Shown: positions 6,836 to 16,005, counted from the first letter of the stretch. The stretch is 57,395 nucleotides of DNA from Bin87 sp034420475 (GCA_034420475.1 DAOULH010000060.1:1-57395), one strand, 5' to 3'. Numbers and translations: made by a program. Notes: generated from the letters alone by a model not told the origin.

Positions 6836-7669
6836 TTACTCCAGCCCAATCCGCCGCAGCGTGTACGCCTCTCCGGCCATGATCTCCGGGATCCGGGGCG
6901 GCAGGCCGCGGAAGTCGTCGGTCGCCGCCGAGATCAGCCGGCCGGTCAGCGCTCCGCTGTCCTCCGAGGCCAGCCACACCGCCAGCTCGGCGCACTCGTC
7001 GATGGACGCGCCGCCGCCGGACGTGACCCGCAGCCCCAGTTGGTGGATGAAGTCCGCGCCGGCCGCGGCGGCCTGCTCGGTCATCTTGTCCCACATGCTG
7101 GTGTGCACCGAGCCCGGCCCCAGGGCGTTCACCGTGATCCCCTGGCCGTCCAGTTCCTGGGCCAGCACTTCGGTGAGCCGGACCACCGCCGCCTTGCTGG
7201 AGCAGTAGGCCGACATATTGCTCCACGCATTGGTCGCGCCGGCCCCCGACAGGTTGATGATCTTCCCGCAGCCCTGATCCAGCATCACCGGGATCACGGC
7301 CCGGCACACCAGGAAGGTGCCGGTGAGGTTGACGCTGACGGTGTTCACCCAGTCGGCGATGTCGTTGCCCTGCAAGGGTCCCACCGGGCCGGAGATCCCG
7401 GCGTTGTTGACCAGCACGTCAATGCGCCCGAAGCGATCCGCCACTTGCCGCGCCAGCCGCTCCGTGTCCTCCGCGCTGGTGACATCAGTGGGGACAGCGA
7501 TGGCCTCGGCGCCCAGTTCCGACACGGCGCCGACCACCTCCTGCAACTCCGCCTCGCTGCGCGCCGCCAGCGCTACCTTCGCCCCTTCGCGAGCATAGGC
7601 CAGCGCGATGGCCCGTCCGATGCCGCGCCCCGCGCCCGTAATCACTGCAACCTGACCTTCAAGTTTCAT
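6836..7669 (-). CDS. Short-chain dehydrogenase/reductase (SDR)
   Basis: A 277-residue classical SDR that transfers hydride between NAD(P) and an alcohol/ketone substrate. Visible motifs are TGAGRGIG (11-18) for the dinucleotide, DVLVNNAG (84-91), and the catalytic S141, Y155 and K159 (YxxxK in SAYCSSK). It resembles FabG-like enzymes over most of its length. The C-terminus (LISAATDDFRGLPPRIPEI) differs from FabG, so fatty acid synthesis is not implied. The gene is isolated between the DUF433 pair and a REP-like fragment. The 6655-6835 gap contains nothing recognisable. Confidence 0.9.
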   Translation of the reverse strand: MKLEGQVAVITGAGRGIGRAIALAYAREGAKVALAARSEAELQEVVGAVSELGAEAIAVPTDVTSAEDTERLARQVADRFGRIDVLVNNAGISGPVGPLQGNDIADWVNTVSVNLTGTFLVCRAVIPVMLDQGCGKIINLSGAGATNAWSNMSAYCSSKAAVVRLTEVLAQELDGQGITVNALGPGSVHTSMWDKMTEQAAAAGADFIHQLGLRVTSGGGASIDECAELAVWLASEDSGALTGRLISAATDDFRGLPPRIPEIMAGEAYTLRRIGLE

Positions 7670-7719
7670 GTCATAACCTCGCTGAGAGCGCCAACCAGGT
7701 CCTCATGCGCGCCCAAGTT

Positions 7720-7750
7720 GTCATCGCGAGCGCAGCGCGGCAATCCCATC
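7720..7750. repeat. Half copy of palindromic element family A
   Basis: TGTCATCGCGAGCGCAGCG followed by GCGGCAATCCC matches the left arm of the REP-like elements found complete at 11137-11298 and elsewhere. The right arm is absent, so this is a decayed or solo arm. Confidence 0.6.
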
Positions 7751-7900
7751 GCCGCAGCCGTCCTTGCTGTTGATGGTCACAAAAATGGCGTACATGGACG
7801 GGATCCCTCCTGTGAATTGAGGCGGCAAGAGACCGTTCAGGTTGGCCGCCGGGCGGGATTATAGCAGGGACAAAGCGCCGTTTTCGGAGTCAGCGCCGGC

Positions 7901-7906
7901 TATAAT
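7901..7906 (+). promoter_or_regulatory. Candidate -10 box of the restriction-modification gene
   Basis: A perfect TATAAT 31 bases upstream of the ATG at 7938, in the context GGCTATAATGCC. A clear -35 is not visible. The position would give a leader of about 25 bases holding the GGAG ribosome binding site. Confidence 0.45.
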
Positions 7907-7937
7907 GCCAGCGCCAACGACAGTTTGGAGAGCGAGG

Positions 7938-10900
7938 ATGGTCAGCCATCAGGATGTTGCCGGAACCCCGAACTGGCAATTGGCGCGAGGCATCATTGCT
8001 CAACTGCGCGAGATGCCGGCGGCTACGGCGGAGGCCGAGATTGAAGTGCGCCTGTACAACGCGCTGGGATTTCTGTTTCCGAGCCTTAAATATCCTACCC
8101 TGGCCACACAGTACCCGTCTGGCGACGGGCCGATTGACGTCTATTGCCGCAACGCAGTCTTTGAAACCAAGCGGCAGGGCAGAAAGGACGATGCCCGTGC
8201 CAAACCCGACGGCTCTGCCGAAACGCCGGAAGAGCAGGCAACGCGCTACCTGAACGCGATCACCGCTCTGCCCAATATGTTTGACGATGCCGCCGTGGGT
8301 TGGCGGGCCGGCATCACCGACGGCAAGGAGTGGAGTTTTTACCATTACAGCCGCGCCGCGCCGGACGCCGAAAATCTGACGCTGGTCAATACGCTGCGCC
8401 TGAATACTCCGGACGACGAAGCCTTGCTGGCGTACCTTTACGATTTCGTCAACCGCACCGTCAAGATAGCCCCGCCTACGGACAACGCCCGGTGGGCGGA
8501 AAGCTTGGCGCAGCCGTTTATTGACCTGGCCGCCCGCTGCGAAAACTCGCCGGAGTACGCGGTCAAGCGCGACTTGTGGCGGGGAGTGCTGCGCGGCGCC
8601 TTCATCAATCCCCAGGGAGACGCCGAGGCCGAGCGCGACCTGTTTGCCCGCCATACCACGCTGGTGGTCATTGCCCGGGCGGTAGCCGAGACGCTGCGGC
8701 CGCCGGAGCAGCAGGCCGCCGACCGCGAGTGCCGGCACGACGCGCTGACCGACGGTTTCGCCGCCTGGCTGCGCGACGCCGCCGGCGATGACGGCGCGGC
8801 CGCGCTGGACGAACTGACGGCCGAGGTCAGCCGCTACGAATGGCGGGCCACCCGGCGGGATATGCTGAAAGACCTTTACCACGCTGTGATTGACCGGGAA
8901 ATTCGACACGACTTCGGCGAGTACTACACCCCGGACTGGTTGGCCCGCGCCGTTTGCGAAGAGGTGATGGACAGCGACTGGCGGAAAGAAACTATCGCTA
9001 TGGCCGTGGCTGGACAGCAGCAGGGGCCGGCCGTTCTGGACCCGTCCTGCGGCTCCGGCACCTTCCTGTATCACGCCACCCAATTGTTTATGGAAGACGT
9101 CCAGCAGCATCCCGAGCTGGCCGGCAGTCCCCAGGCGCAAGTGGAAATCGTCAACGATCTGGTCGCCGGCATGGACCTGCACCCGGTGGCGGTGGAACTC
9201 TCCAAGACTACAAAAATTCTGGCGTTCGGCTCCGCAGCATCCTACGCTGCGGAACCAAACGCGGACTTGAATGTCCACCTGGGCGACAGTTTGCAATGGG
9301 CAACCAGTCGCCAGGGCAGCGCGCTGGAACTGGGCGCGACGCTGGACGTTCCCACTGATGACCCTGCCCGTCCCCTTCGCCTGCCTTCAAGCCTGCTGCT
9401 GCAAGAGCAGTTCCCGCAACTGCTGGCCCAAGTCTTCGACTACGCCAATCGCCCCGAAACTCCCGACACTGAGGGCAACCTGCGCGAAGCGCTGGGTCTG
9501 CCCACCGCCGCCGACCAGGAGGCCGCTCTCGCCGTCTATCGTCAGCTGCGAGGGTACATCGCCGCCGGCAAGAACAACGTCTGGCGCTGGTACATCGCCA
9601 ACCTGATACAGCCGCTGCGCCTGGCCAACCTGCCCTCGTCCCGGCTGGTGGGCAACCCGCCCTGGGTGGTCTATAACGCCATGGCCGACGACCGGCAGGA
9701 TACCTTTCGCCAGCACGCCAGCGACCGGGGCTTGTGGGCCGGGGCCAACCTGGCCACGCAGAATGACCTGGCTGCCACCTTCGTCGCCACCTGCGTTGAT
9801 TTCTACCTCAAGGTGGGTGGCAAGTTCGGCTTCGTGCTGCCTTACGCCGCCTTGCGCGCCCGCCATTGGGCCAACTTCCGTGCCGGCAACTGGAGCCTGC
9901 GACAGGATGCGGAACGGGGAACCCACGTTGACTTGAGCAAGGACGCTTGGGACTTTTACGGCGTCAATGCCCCGCCTTTTCCACAGGCGAATTCGTCGGC
10001 GATATTCGGGTCCAAAGTTCGGGCCAATCGCCAGAACAACAATATAAAGCCGCTGGCAAACATCAAAGAGGCCGCCGGTTCCGGCGTAAACACCGGTATG
10101 GGTTGGAATGAGGTAAAGCCCCTCCTGCAATGGCACAGCCGGCGGGAATGGCCTGCCGCACGCAGCCCGGCCTACGCCGAGGCCTTTCGCAATGGCGCCA
10201 CGTTATTCCCGCAATCGCTGGTGGTGTTTGAGGAGCCGCAATCCCGCGCTCGCGGCGTGGTCTATTTCCAGACTAACCAGAGTAAGGGAAAGTGGAGCAG
10301 ACTTGAAAGGGAACGCACCGGCAGCGTAGAGGAGCGGTTCGTGAAACCGGCGCTGTTCTCCCGTCTTTTGATACCTTTTGGCGCAGTCGGCAACTCGCAC
10401 GTTATCGCGCCGTTTACGTCTGACGGGGACAGACTGGTTGACAACCCCTTGCCGCAAGGCGCTGGCGCTGCGAGGTTCCGCCTGTTCTGGGACAACATGG
10501 ACCGGCTATGGCGTGAGCATAGCAGCGGCCGGCCGCCTTTAACCTTGCTCGATCAGGTTGATTACCAAAGTAAGCTATCATCGCAACTCGGGAATAGAAA
10601 CCTCGCCAGCAGAGTAGTGTACCGAAAATCCGGCTCTTGGCTGGAAGCCGCGGTCGTGGATGCCAGTCTTATAGTTGATGGCACTCTTTATTGGTATGGG
10701 AGCGATGACAGCGACGAGCTGCATTATCTGGCAGCGATTTTCAATGCCGGCTGCCTCGCTGAATTTTTTAGCGAAGCGGGTCGTGTATCCGATCGTGACT
10801 TTCATACCGGCCCGGTGCAAAACCTGCCCATCCCCGCTTATGACGCCGGCCGCGAACATCACATGAACTTGGCTGCGCTGTCCCGGTTGGCCCACGAGCG

Positions 10901-11087
10901 GGTGGCCGCGCTGGTGGCGGAGCGGCAGGCGACCGGGCGGCGCGTCAACCGCAACGACGTGCTGCGCGACCGGCAGATGCAAACAATTTTGGAGCGGATT
11001 GATGCGTCGGCGCGGGCGATGTTCCCCGGCTTCTGCAAGCAGGATCCCGATGGTGCGTTTTTACCGCCGGAGGGCTGGCCTCAGTGA
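7938..11087 (+). CDS. Type IIG-like restriction-modification enzyme
   Basis: A 1049-residue single-chain enzyme expected to cut and methylate DNA. Residues about 30-80 carry a PD-(D/E)XK nuclease pattern: E36 in an EIEVRLYNALG helix, D67 in GPIDVY, and E76-T-K78 in VFETKRQ. A helical linker follows. The methylase begins near 325 with DFGEYYTPDWLA, has SAM motif I VLDPSCGSGTFLYHA near 366-380 and catalytic motif IV NPPW near 573. The C-terminal third, ending in VQNLPIP, probably holds target recognition. The start at 7938 has GGAG about 10 bases upstream; an open frame extends to 7842 without homology. No separate specificity or helicase subunit is adjacent. It is transcribed toward the convergent DprA/RecQ genes, suggesting a defence island. 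Confidence 0.85.
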   Translation: MVSHQDVAGTPNWQLARGIIAQLREMPAATAEAEIEVRLYNALGFLFPSLKYPTLATQYPSGDGPIDVYCRNAVFETKRQGRKDDARAKPDGSAETPEEQATRYLNAITALPNMFDDAAVGWRAGITDGKEWSFYHYSRAAPDAENLTLVNTLRLNTPDDEALLAYLYDFVNRTVKIAPPTDNARWAESLAQPFIDLAARCENSPEYAVKRDLWRGVLRGAFINPQGDAEAERDLFARHTTLVVIARAVAETLRPPEQQAADRECRHDALTDGFAAWLRDAAGDDGAAALDELTAEVSRYEWRATRRDMLKDLYHAVIDREIRHDFGEYYTPDWLARAVCEEVMDSDWRKETIAMAVAGQQQGPAVLDPSCGSGTFLYHATQLFMEDVQQHPELAGSPQAQVEIVNDLVAGMDLHPVAVELSKTTKILAFGSAASYAAEPNADLNVHLGDSLQWATSRQGSALELGATLDVPTDDPARPLRLPSSLLLQEQFPQLLAQVFDYANRPETPDTEGNLREALGLPTAADQEAALAVYRQLRGYIAAGKNNVWRWYIANLIQPLRLANLPSSRLVGNPPWVVYNAMADDRQDTFRQHASDRGLWAGANLATQNDLAATFVATCVDFYLKVGGKFGFVLPYAALRARHWANFRAGNWSLRQDAERGTHVDLSKDAWDFYGVNAPPFPQANSSAIFGSKVRANRQNNNIKPLANIKEAAGSGVNTGMGWNEVKPLLQWHSRREWPAARSPAYAEAFRNGATLFPQSLVVFEEPQSRARGVVYFQTNQSKGKWSRLERERTGSVEERFVKPALFSRLLIPFGAVGNSHVIAPFTSDGDRLVDNPLPQGAGAARFRLFWDNMDRLWREHSSGRPPLTLLDQVDYQSKLSSQLGNRNLASRVVYRKSGSWLEAAVVDASLIVDGTLYWYGSDDSDELHYLAAIFNAGCLAEFFSEAGRVSDRDFHTGPVQNLPIPAYDAGREHHMNLAALSRLAHERVAALVAERQATGRRVNRNDVLRDRQMQTILERIDASARAMFPGFCKQDPDGAFLPPEGWPQ

Positions 11088-11136
11088 CGTTCATGGAGTT
11101 CCCTGCTGTGGAGGATTGCCAACTCACAGCATAGGA

Positions 11137-11298
11137 GGTAACTGTTCAGACTTCAGGGGTTTGTCATTGCGAGGCGCTTGCGCCGTGGCAATCTCGACGC
11201 CGCAGCAGGAACGTCTGCCCCGAAGAACTCCCTTGCTCTAACGGGATTGCCGCGCTGCGCTCGCAATGACACTCTCCCCGCAACTGCGAACAGTTGCC
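11137..11298. repeat. Complete palindromic element, family A
   Basis: Outer ends GGTAACTGTTCAGA (11137-11150) and GAACAGTTGCC (11288-11298) are inverted copies. Inside them lie TTGTCATTGCGAG with GTGGCAATCTCG on the left and GGGATTGCCGCGC with GCTCGCAATGAC on the right. The unit can fold into one long hairpin and has no coding capacity. It lies in the 406-base gap between the convergent restriction-modification and DprA genes. The rest of that gap, 11299-11493, shows nothing recognisable. Confidence 0.8.
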
Positions 11299-11493
11299 AT
11301 AGGGGAACCTCGCGGCATTTTCAAAATCGTTTCAAACCAGCATCAAAAGTCAGCAGACCGTAAAGTTATTATGGTCAATAGTAGTCAACGGGACGGCAAG
11401 CGATTTGGAGGTCACCCAGTTGCGAACTGCGGCGGGCGGGCGTTTGCTCTCCAGAGTTCAACAGGGGGATGGGGCAAGGTTGGGCGACCTCAG

Positions 11494-12801
11494 CTATTTA
11501 AACAGTGTCTCTACCGGGTCAACGCGCTCGTAGGGACCTCGCTTGTTTCTGCGGCGATACTTTCCCGCGTGCTCAAGTCGTTTTAGCCAGTTTCCAGCTT
11601 GCTTGTTGGAGACGTCGAGTTGTTCCGCAACTCGAGCAACTGTAATTGGCTGCTCCATCGACGCAAGGATTTGTTCAACGGCCGCCAATAGAGCATCGAC
11701 AGCGGTCGTTGCCTGCACAATCTCCGCGCTAATGGTCGGGGCAGGCTGAACAATTGGTTCCTCTTTTTTGACATCCTGGGATGATGTAGACACTTCACCG
11801 CAATCCAGCGGGAAAGCGGATTGTTTGATGGCTTCATCCTCTGGATGGAATTGATTACCATCAATAATCTCGCGGAAATCACCGGCGGTTACAGGATTAG
11901 GCCAAGGGAGTGCTCCTCTTTTTTCCAGAGCTTTTAAGCCGTTGCTTATATCGCCTTTTGAGCGAACATATATGGGTACGAGACTTAATTTGTCCAGTTG
12001 CTCAACCGCACCTGCCCAAGTCCCGCCTTTGTTGTAATCGGACTCGATAACCAGTCCAGCGTCGGCGAGCGCATACACTAGCTTGTTTCGTTGCATAGCG
12101 TTTCCCACATTGAAGCCAGCCTTTGGGTCGTAAGGGGATATAAGGACCAATCGGCTGTCCATCAATACATCACGGTCCCCGCGTTCCATTGCGGCTTTCT
12201 CAAGGCCATTTGCGAGCACACCTACGACTGTACCCCACGCCGCCAGAGCTCCGTGCATAGCGGCGTAGTCAATCCCGCGAGCACCACCGGAAATAACCGT
12301 ACATTGCGCTACGGCTGCTGAATGCCCGATGCTCTCGGCGCACTCCATCAGTTCGTCGTCTGCGTTGCGAGAGCCTACTACCGCCAATCCACCGGTTCCC
12401 AGCAAAGTTACGTCGCCGCAACCGTAAAGCACTGGCGGGGCTGATCCTCCCAGTCGACGCTTGAAACGCTCTGGATAATCGGGGTCGGCGCGACTGACTA
12501 CCCAGATTGCACGGGCTTGCCAGTAGTCAATTGTCTGGCTGAGTAGAAATCCACGTTCCAAGAGTTGGCTTATCCGCTCGTTGTCGAAATCTAGCAAGGA
12601 TTCGATCAGTATCACGCCGGCTTCCGGGCCCAACAAATCGGCTGGTTGTAGTCCGCACTCGTAGAGCCGGCGGGCCAGACGGTCGTATTCCGACACAGAC
12701 AGCGGTTTCACCGAACTTGACGCTGCCTTATTACGCCCCGTCAGCAACGGAGCGGTCAACAGCAGAATTGCTTTAGCGTTGGATGATAGTTCAACGTTCA
12801 T
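11494..12801 (-). CDS. DprA/Smf-family (SLOG) protein
   Basis: A 435-residue protein with the DprA Rossmann-like core: VLYGCGDVTLLG, then LAVVGSRNADDELME, ISGGARGIDYAAMHGAL, VVGVLANGLEKAA and AGLVIESDYNKGGTWAGA. Canonical DprA loads RecA on single-stranded DNA during transformation. Here the N-terminus is longer than usual and the C-terminus (residues about 375-435, TVARVAEQLDVSNKQAGNWL) is a winged helix. The start overlaps the stop of the upstream PRTase-bearing gene (TGATG at 12799-12803), so it is co-translated with the RecQ/PRTase gene. This context, rather than competence genes, suggests a role in defence or nucleic-acid sensing; that is inference. A single-copy housekeeping DprA elsewhere in the genome would support it. 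Confidence 0.82.
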   Translation of the reverse strand: MNVELSSNAKAILLLTAPLLTGRNKAASSSVKPLSVSEYDRLARRLYECGLQPADLLGPEAGVILIESLLDFDNERISQLLERGFLLSQTIDYWQARAIWVVSRADPDYPERFKRRLGGSAPPVLYGCGDVTLLGTGGLAVVGSRNADDELMECAESIGHSAAVAQCTVISGGARGIDYAAMHGALAAWGTVVGVLANGLEKAAMERGDRDVLMDSRLVLISPYDPKAGFNVGNAMQRNKLVYALADAGLVIESDYNKGGTWAGAVEQLDKLSLVPIYVRSKGDISNGLKALEKRGALPWPNPVTAGDFREIIDGNQFHPEDEAIKQSAFPLDCGEVSTSSQDVKKEEPIVQPAPTISAEIVQATTAVDALLAAVEQILASMEQPITVARVAEQLDVSNKQAGNWLKRLEHAGKYRRRNKRGPYERVDPVETLFK

Positions 12802-13850
12802 CAGGCTTCCCTGTTCCCGGTATTCGCCAGTGCGAAGGGGAATACCGCGCCACACCCACGCTCTCTCAGCAACGACGCTGCAACGGTGAAAGTCCAGCCG
12901 GAATCTACCATATCATCTACCAGCAGAACGGGGCCGGGCAGTAACGGATTCTGCGAAAAGCCGAGGGAACCTTCTACATTGTGCGCTTGTTGGGCGCTGT
13001 TTTGCATATCCTTTTGCTCCGGCCGGTCATCGGTTTTGATCAGAACGGCGCGAAAAGGCAGCCCAAGAGTAGATGCCAACCGCTCCGCAAAATCCGGTAC
13101 TAGATTGGGGTGGCGCCGCGACGGGATACAGGTCACCCAAGCCGGCGCTGGCTGTGGCTGCCATTCTCGTATCATTTGTGCCGCTGGCGCCACCAGTTCA
13201 TCCGCGAAGCGATTATCGGTATATTTGCCGGCATACACCAGATTTCCCCAGCCAGCATCACGCCAATAGCATAGCGCACGACCGGCCTCTGCCTGCAAAA
13301 AATCCGGTATCCAACTTCGATTAGCCCACTGCCGGCGCTGGCTAATCACTATGTTGGTTCGGCGCAGAAATTCGACGGCCTTTAGCACAGTTTCCTGTTT
13401 TACACTGTCGATAAGTGGAGGTAAGTTCGAGGTCCGAACGCCTTCAAGGTCACCATCCAGTGCGCGGATGAGGAACTCCATATGGCCGGCATCCAATGCC
13501 ACATACTCTTGCATCTGTGCCTTTTCCGTGTACCGCATGGCAGTCAAGCGTTCCGCACGTTCCCAGAACTCGTTGGCTAACTTTGCCGGGGTCAACTGCC
13601 ACAATCTTCCTTGCTTGGCAATCGGCGCCGGGGATTCCAGAGACAGCAGTTTGATGGCCCGGTCAAGTCGCCCTGAGCTGATGTTGACGGCTTGGAGTAG
13701 TTGCGTTACAGACAGCCCCGCCGGTTCGTTTGCCAATACGCCGATCACTTGATGGACTTCTTCCCGGGTCGGAAAGGCGTTGCGGATGAAAAAGTCCGTA
13801 ATTTCCGTGTCCTCAACGCCGCTCAACAGCACACCATATGCGGTGTCCAA
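12801..13850 (-). CDS. RecQ C-terminal region fused to a ComF-like phosphoribosyltransferase
   Basis: A 349-residue open frame beginning at TTG inside the end of the RecQ frame. Its first residues (LDTAYGVLLSGVEDTEITDFF) continue the conserved RecQ motif VI (QQVGRAGR), so it is not an independent gene start. A winged-helix region follows (VIGVLANEPAGLSVTQLLQ). The C-terminal 150 residues are a phosphoribosyltransferase: WVTCIPSRRHPNLVPDFAERLA and the PRPP loop VLLVDDMVDSGWTF. Together with 13823-14905 it would make a protein of about 700 residues. A one-base change in a run of G/C near 13850 separates the two frames. It overlaps the DprA gene downstream. Confidence 0.75.
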   Translation of the reverse strand: MDTAYGVLLSGVEDTEITDFFIRNAFPTREEVHQVIGVLANEPAGLSVTQLLQAVNISSGRLDRAIKLLSLESPAPIAKQGRLWQLTPAKLANEFWERAERLTAMRYTEKAQMQEYVALDAGHMEFLIRALDGDLEGVRTSNLPPLIDSVKQETVLKAVEFLRRTNIVISQRRQWANRSWIPDFLQAEAGRALCYWRDAGWGNLVYAGKYTDNRFADELVAPAAQMIREWQPQPAPAWVTCIPSRRHPNLVPDFAERLASTLGLPFRAVLIKTDDRPEQKDMQNSAQQAHNVEGSLGFSQNPLLPGPVLLVDDMVDSGWTFTVAASLLRERGCGAVFPFALANTGNREA

Positions 13851-14905
13851 CCCCCGCCGGCACGTCCGACCTGCTGGTAATAATGTACTACCGACGCAGG
13901 TGTCTGGTAGTGGATGACAAAAGCCAAATCAGGCTTGTCGTAGCCCATTCCCAAGGCCACCGTTGCCGCCAAGGCCTTGACGCGGTTTTCCAGCAGAGCA
14001 TCTTCCAACCGCTCTCGCTCATCCCGTTCTTCCTGATTCCGGGATCCGCCCATATACGGCTGCACGTTCAAGCCTTGGGACCGGAGCCAATCGGATACCT
14101 GTCTAGCGTCGCGTCTGGTCAATGTGTAAATTATTCCGGAGCCTGGGATCTCCGCCAATCGTTCCGCCAGCCACGCCAGCCTTTCGGCTTGACTCGGCAT
14201 CCGGATGGTTTGCAGCAGCAGTGAGGGGCGGTTAAGGTCTCCTCGCATCGTCGTTATATCGGGGCCAAGTATTTCCTTAAGATCATCCATCACGCGCTTG
14301 TTCGCGGTTGCCGTTGTTCCGAGCAGCTGGATATTTTCCGGCAACGTGCGGGCAATGCGTTCAATCCTCCGATAGTCGGGGCGAAAGTCGTGGCCCCAAT
14401 CGGAGATGCAGTGCGCTTCGTCGATCACCAGCATTGATACCCGTGCTGCCATATCGGAGAGGATGTTGGCGACAAAATCTTCGTTGGCCAGTCGTTCCGG
14501 GGAGATGAGCAGGATGTCCACCGAGTCGCTGCGTATCCGGCGCGCCACGTCATCCCATTCGTCTTTATTGTCGGAATTGATGGTAACCGCTCGAACGCCC
14601 ATTCGTTCCGCTGCCGCTATCTGGTTTCGCATCAGCGCCAGCAAGGGCGAAATCAACAAGGCAGGACCAGCGCCGCCCTCCCGCAGCAGTTTGGTAGCGA
14701 TGAAATAAACAAAACTCTTGCCCCATCCCGTCTTCTGGACAACCAACAACTTGCCACGCCCTTCCGCTACATGACGGATGGCGTCTTCCTGTCCTTCACG
14801 GAACTGGGCATCTGGGATACCCGAACCGATGCGGAGGAGAGCAAGGGCTCGTTTTTCGTTGTAAGGCACTTCTGTCGCCTTCGGCTGTTTGATTGCATCA
14901 ATCAT
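13823..14905 (-). CDS. RecQ-family helicase, N-terminal part (frameshifted)
   Basis: Encodes the two RecA-like domains of a superfamily 2 helicase: QFREGQEDAI (Q-motif region), Walker A QKTGWGKS (57-64), VIDEAHCISDWGHDFRPDY near residue 140, GTTATANKRV, and in domain 2 LAATVALGMGYDKPDLAFV and VHYYQQVGRAG. After that the frame leaves the family and ends in an unrelated tail (GGWTPHMVCC). The family sequence resumes in the other frame as GRGLDTAYG, encoded by 12801-13850. The shift lies in a GGCGGGGG run around 13850-13860, a typical slip site. It could be a sequencing error, a true mutation, or programmed; the first two are more likely. First gene of the unit with the PRTase and DprA. Confidence 0.85.
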   Translation of the reverse strand: MIDAIKQPKATEVPYNEKRALALLRIGSGIPDAQFREGQEDAIRHVAEGRGKLLVVQKTGWGKSFVYFIATKLLREGGAGPALLISPLLALMRNQIAAAERMGVRAVTINSDNKDEWDDVARRIRSDSVDILLISPERLANEDFVANILSDMAARVSMLVIDEAHCISDWGHDFRPDYRRIERIARTLPENIQLLGTTATANKRVMDDLKEILGPDITTMRGDLNRPSLLLQTIRMPSQAERLAWLAERLAEIPGSGIIYTLTRRDARQVSDWLRSQGLNVQPYMGGSRNQEERDERERLEDALLENRVKALAATVALGMGYDKPDLAFVIHYQTPASVVHYYQQVGRAGGGWTPHMVCC

Positions 14906-15160
14906 AACAACGCAGGCTAAATCGTTGTCAACGTGCGGATGTCAGCAATCGTTCGTCTTGTCTGTTGCCATGCGGGTGAATGGTACAGTCCCCTAAATCG
15001 TACCCCAACGAGTTCCCAAAATGCCCGCCGCCGCCGCAACTCCCATCGCCTGCATCCTCAAGCGGGAAGGTGTGGAGTAAGTTTCCACCTTTCCCTTCTG
15101 CCGGGCGAACAACGTACTGGAGCGCGGCGCGGTTGATGACGATTTCGTGCGTGACGCATG

Positions 15161-15166
15161 TATAAT
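15161..15166 (+). promoter_or_regulatory. Candidate -10 box upstream of the HYHY-domain gene
   Basis: A perfect TATAAT 70 bases before the ATG at 15236. The 330-base gap 14906-15235 also contains a 20-codon open frame at 15021-15080 (MPAAAATPIACILKREGVE) that looks like the start of a lost gene. I see nothing else in the gap. Confidence 0.4.
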
Positions 15167-15235
15167 CGCACCAAATTGGCGAGCCGATCCGGAATATCGG
15201 ACCGGTTCACGCATCACGCAGGGAGGGATGAAGCA

Positions 15236-15679
15236 ATGACGACACCGGCAATGCACGCACAGATGGGAGGAAGCACCGGCGGCGGCGAGGAGCTGATACC
15301 GGCCGGCGCAGTGACCTTCGGGCTGGTGTATCGCACCGACGTGGGGGCCATGAGCGACGAGGGCATCTGCATCCACGTGTACGGCAACGACATCGAGGGC
15401 GACGACAAGGAACTGCTGCGGTTCGACTGCTTCCGCATCGGCCCGCACTACCACTACCGCAACGGCCCCATCGGCCAGAACGACCGGCTGGAGCTGGACT
15501 TCACCGCCGAAGGCGACCCGCTGTCCTGGACGCTGGACAAGATCCAGAACCGCCTGCCCATCATGCTGATGCGCTGCCAGGCCGAGAGCACGGCGCGCAG
15601 CGTCGATCAGCGGGACGTCGATGCGGCAATCCCGCACATCGTCGCCTGGGCAGAGACCAAGACGCACAACCGGGGGTAG
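15236..15679 (+). CDS. Conserved hypothetical protein, single HYHY domain
   Basis: A 147-residue soluble protein with one copy of a domain that occurs twice in the protein at 36795-37646. Shared features, in order, are AGAVTFGLVYR, GICIHVYGND, ELLRFDCFRIGPHYHYR, a hydrophobic DPLSWTLDKIQNRLP segment and a short C-terminal helix. The HYHY cluster with the preceding FDCFR could bind a metal, but that is inference. The start at 15236 follows GGGAGGG by eight bases. A strong hairpin lies after the stop. I do not know a function for this family. Confidence 0.7.
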   Translation: MTTPAMHAQMGGSTGGGEELIPAGAVTFGLVYRTDVGAMSDEGICIHVYGNDIEGDDKELLRFDCFRIGPHYHYRNGPIGQNDRLELDFTAEGDPLSWTLDKIQNRLPIMLMRCQAESTARSVDQRDVDAAIPHIVAWAETKTHNRG

Positions 15680-15713
15680 TCTTTCCGTCTGCAACCGGCC
15701 AACGCGCAATACA

Positions 15714-15746
15714 GAACGGCCCGGAGTTGCCATCGCCGGGCCGTTC
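15714..15746 (+). terminator. Hairpin after the HYHY-domain gene
   Basis: GAACGGCCCGG pairs with CCGGGCCGTTC across an 11-base loop, about 35 bases after the stop at 15679. It lacks a T-run, so it may act as an mRNA 3' stabiliser or a factor-assisted terminator. Confidence 0.55.
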
Positions 15747-15769
15747 GCGCCTGTACTGAACCGGCGACG

Positions 15770-15906
15770 CTCACGCCTACCCGGTTTGTCATTGCGAGCG
15801 CAGCGTAGCAATCTCGTTGCGGCCAGGATCGTCGCTGCACCAACGGGATTGCCGCGTCGCTTCCCTCCTCGCAATGACTGGTTTGCGGAAACCGGGTACG
15901 CGTGAG
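15770..15906. repeat. Palindromic element family A with outer inverted ends
   Basis: A family A core (TTGTCATTGCGAGCG to CTCGCAATGAC) is flanked by a longer inverted pair: CTCACGCCTACCCGGTTT at 15770-15787 and AAACCGGGTACGCGTGAG at 15889-15906. The same outer end flanks a family B element at 43246-43412. Confidence 0.75.
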
Positions 15907-16005
15907 ACCGGCGACGGGGTTGCCCCTGGGTATGCGCGCATTTAGAATCCGGCAGGTGAGCCGGATTTGCCACCAGGGCTATACCGGCGATGAGGTGTCA
16001 GCAAC

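Noticed and set aside
15021..15080. A 20-codon open frame before the HYHY-domain gene
   Set aside because: It is too short, has no recognisable match, and ends before a likely promoter. It may be the start of a lost gene, but cannot be supported as a gene.
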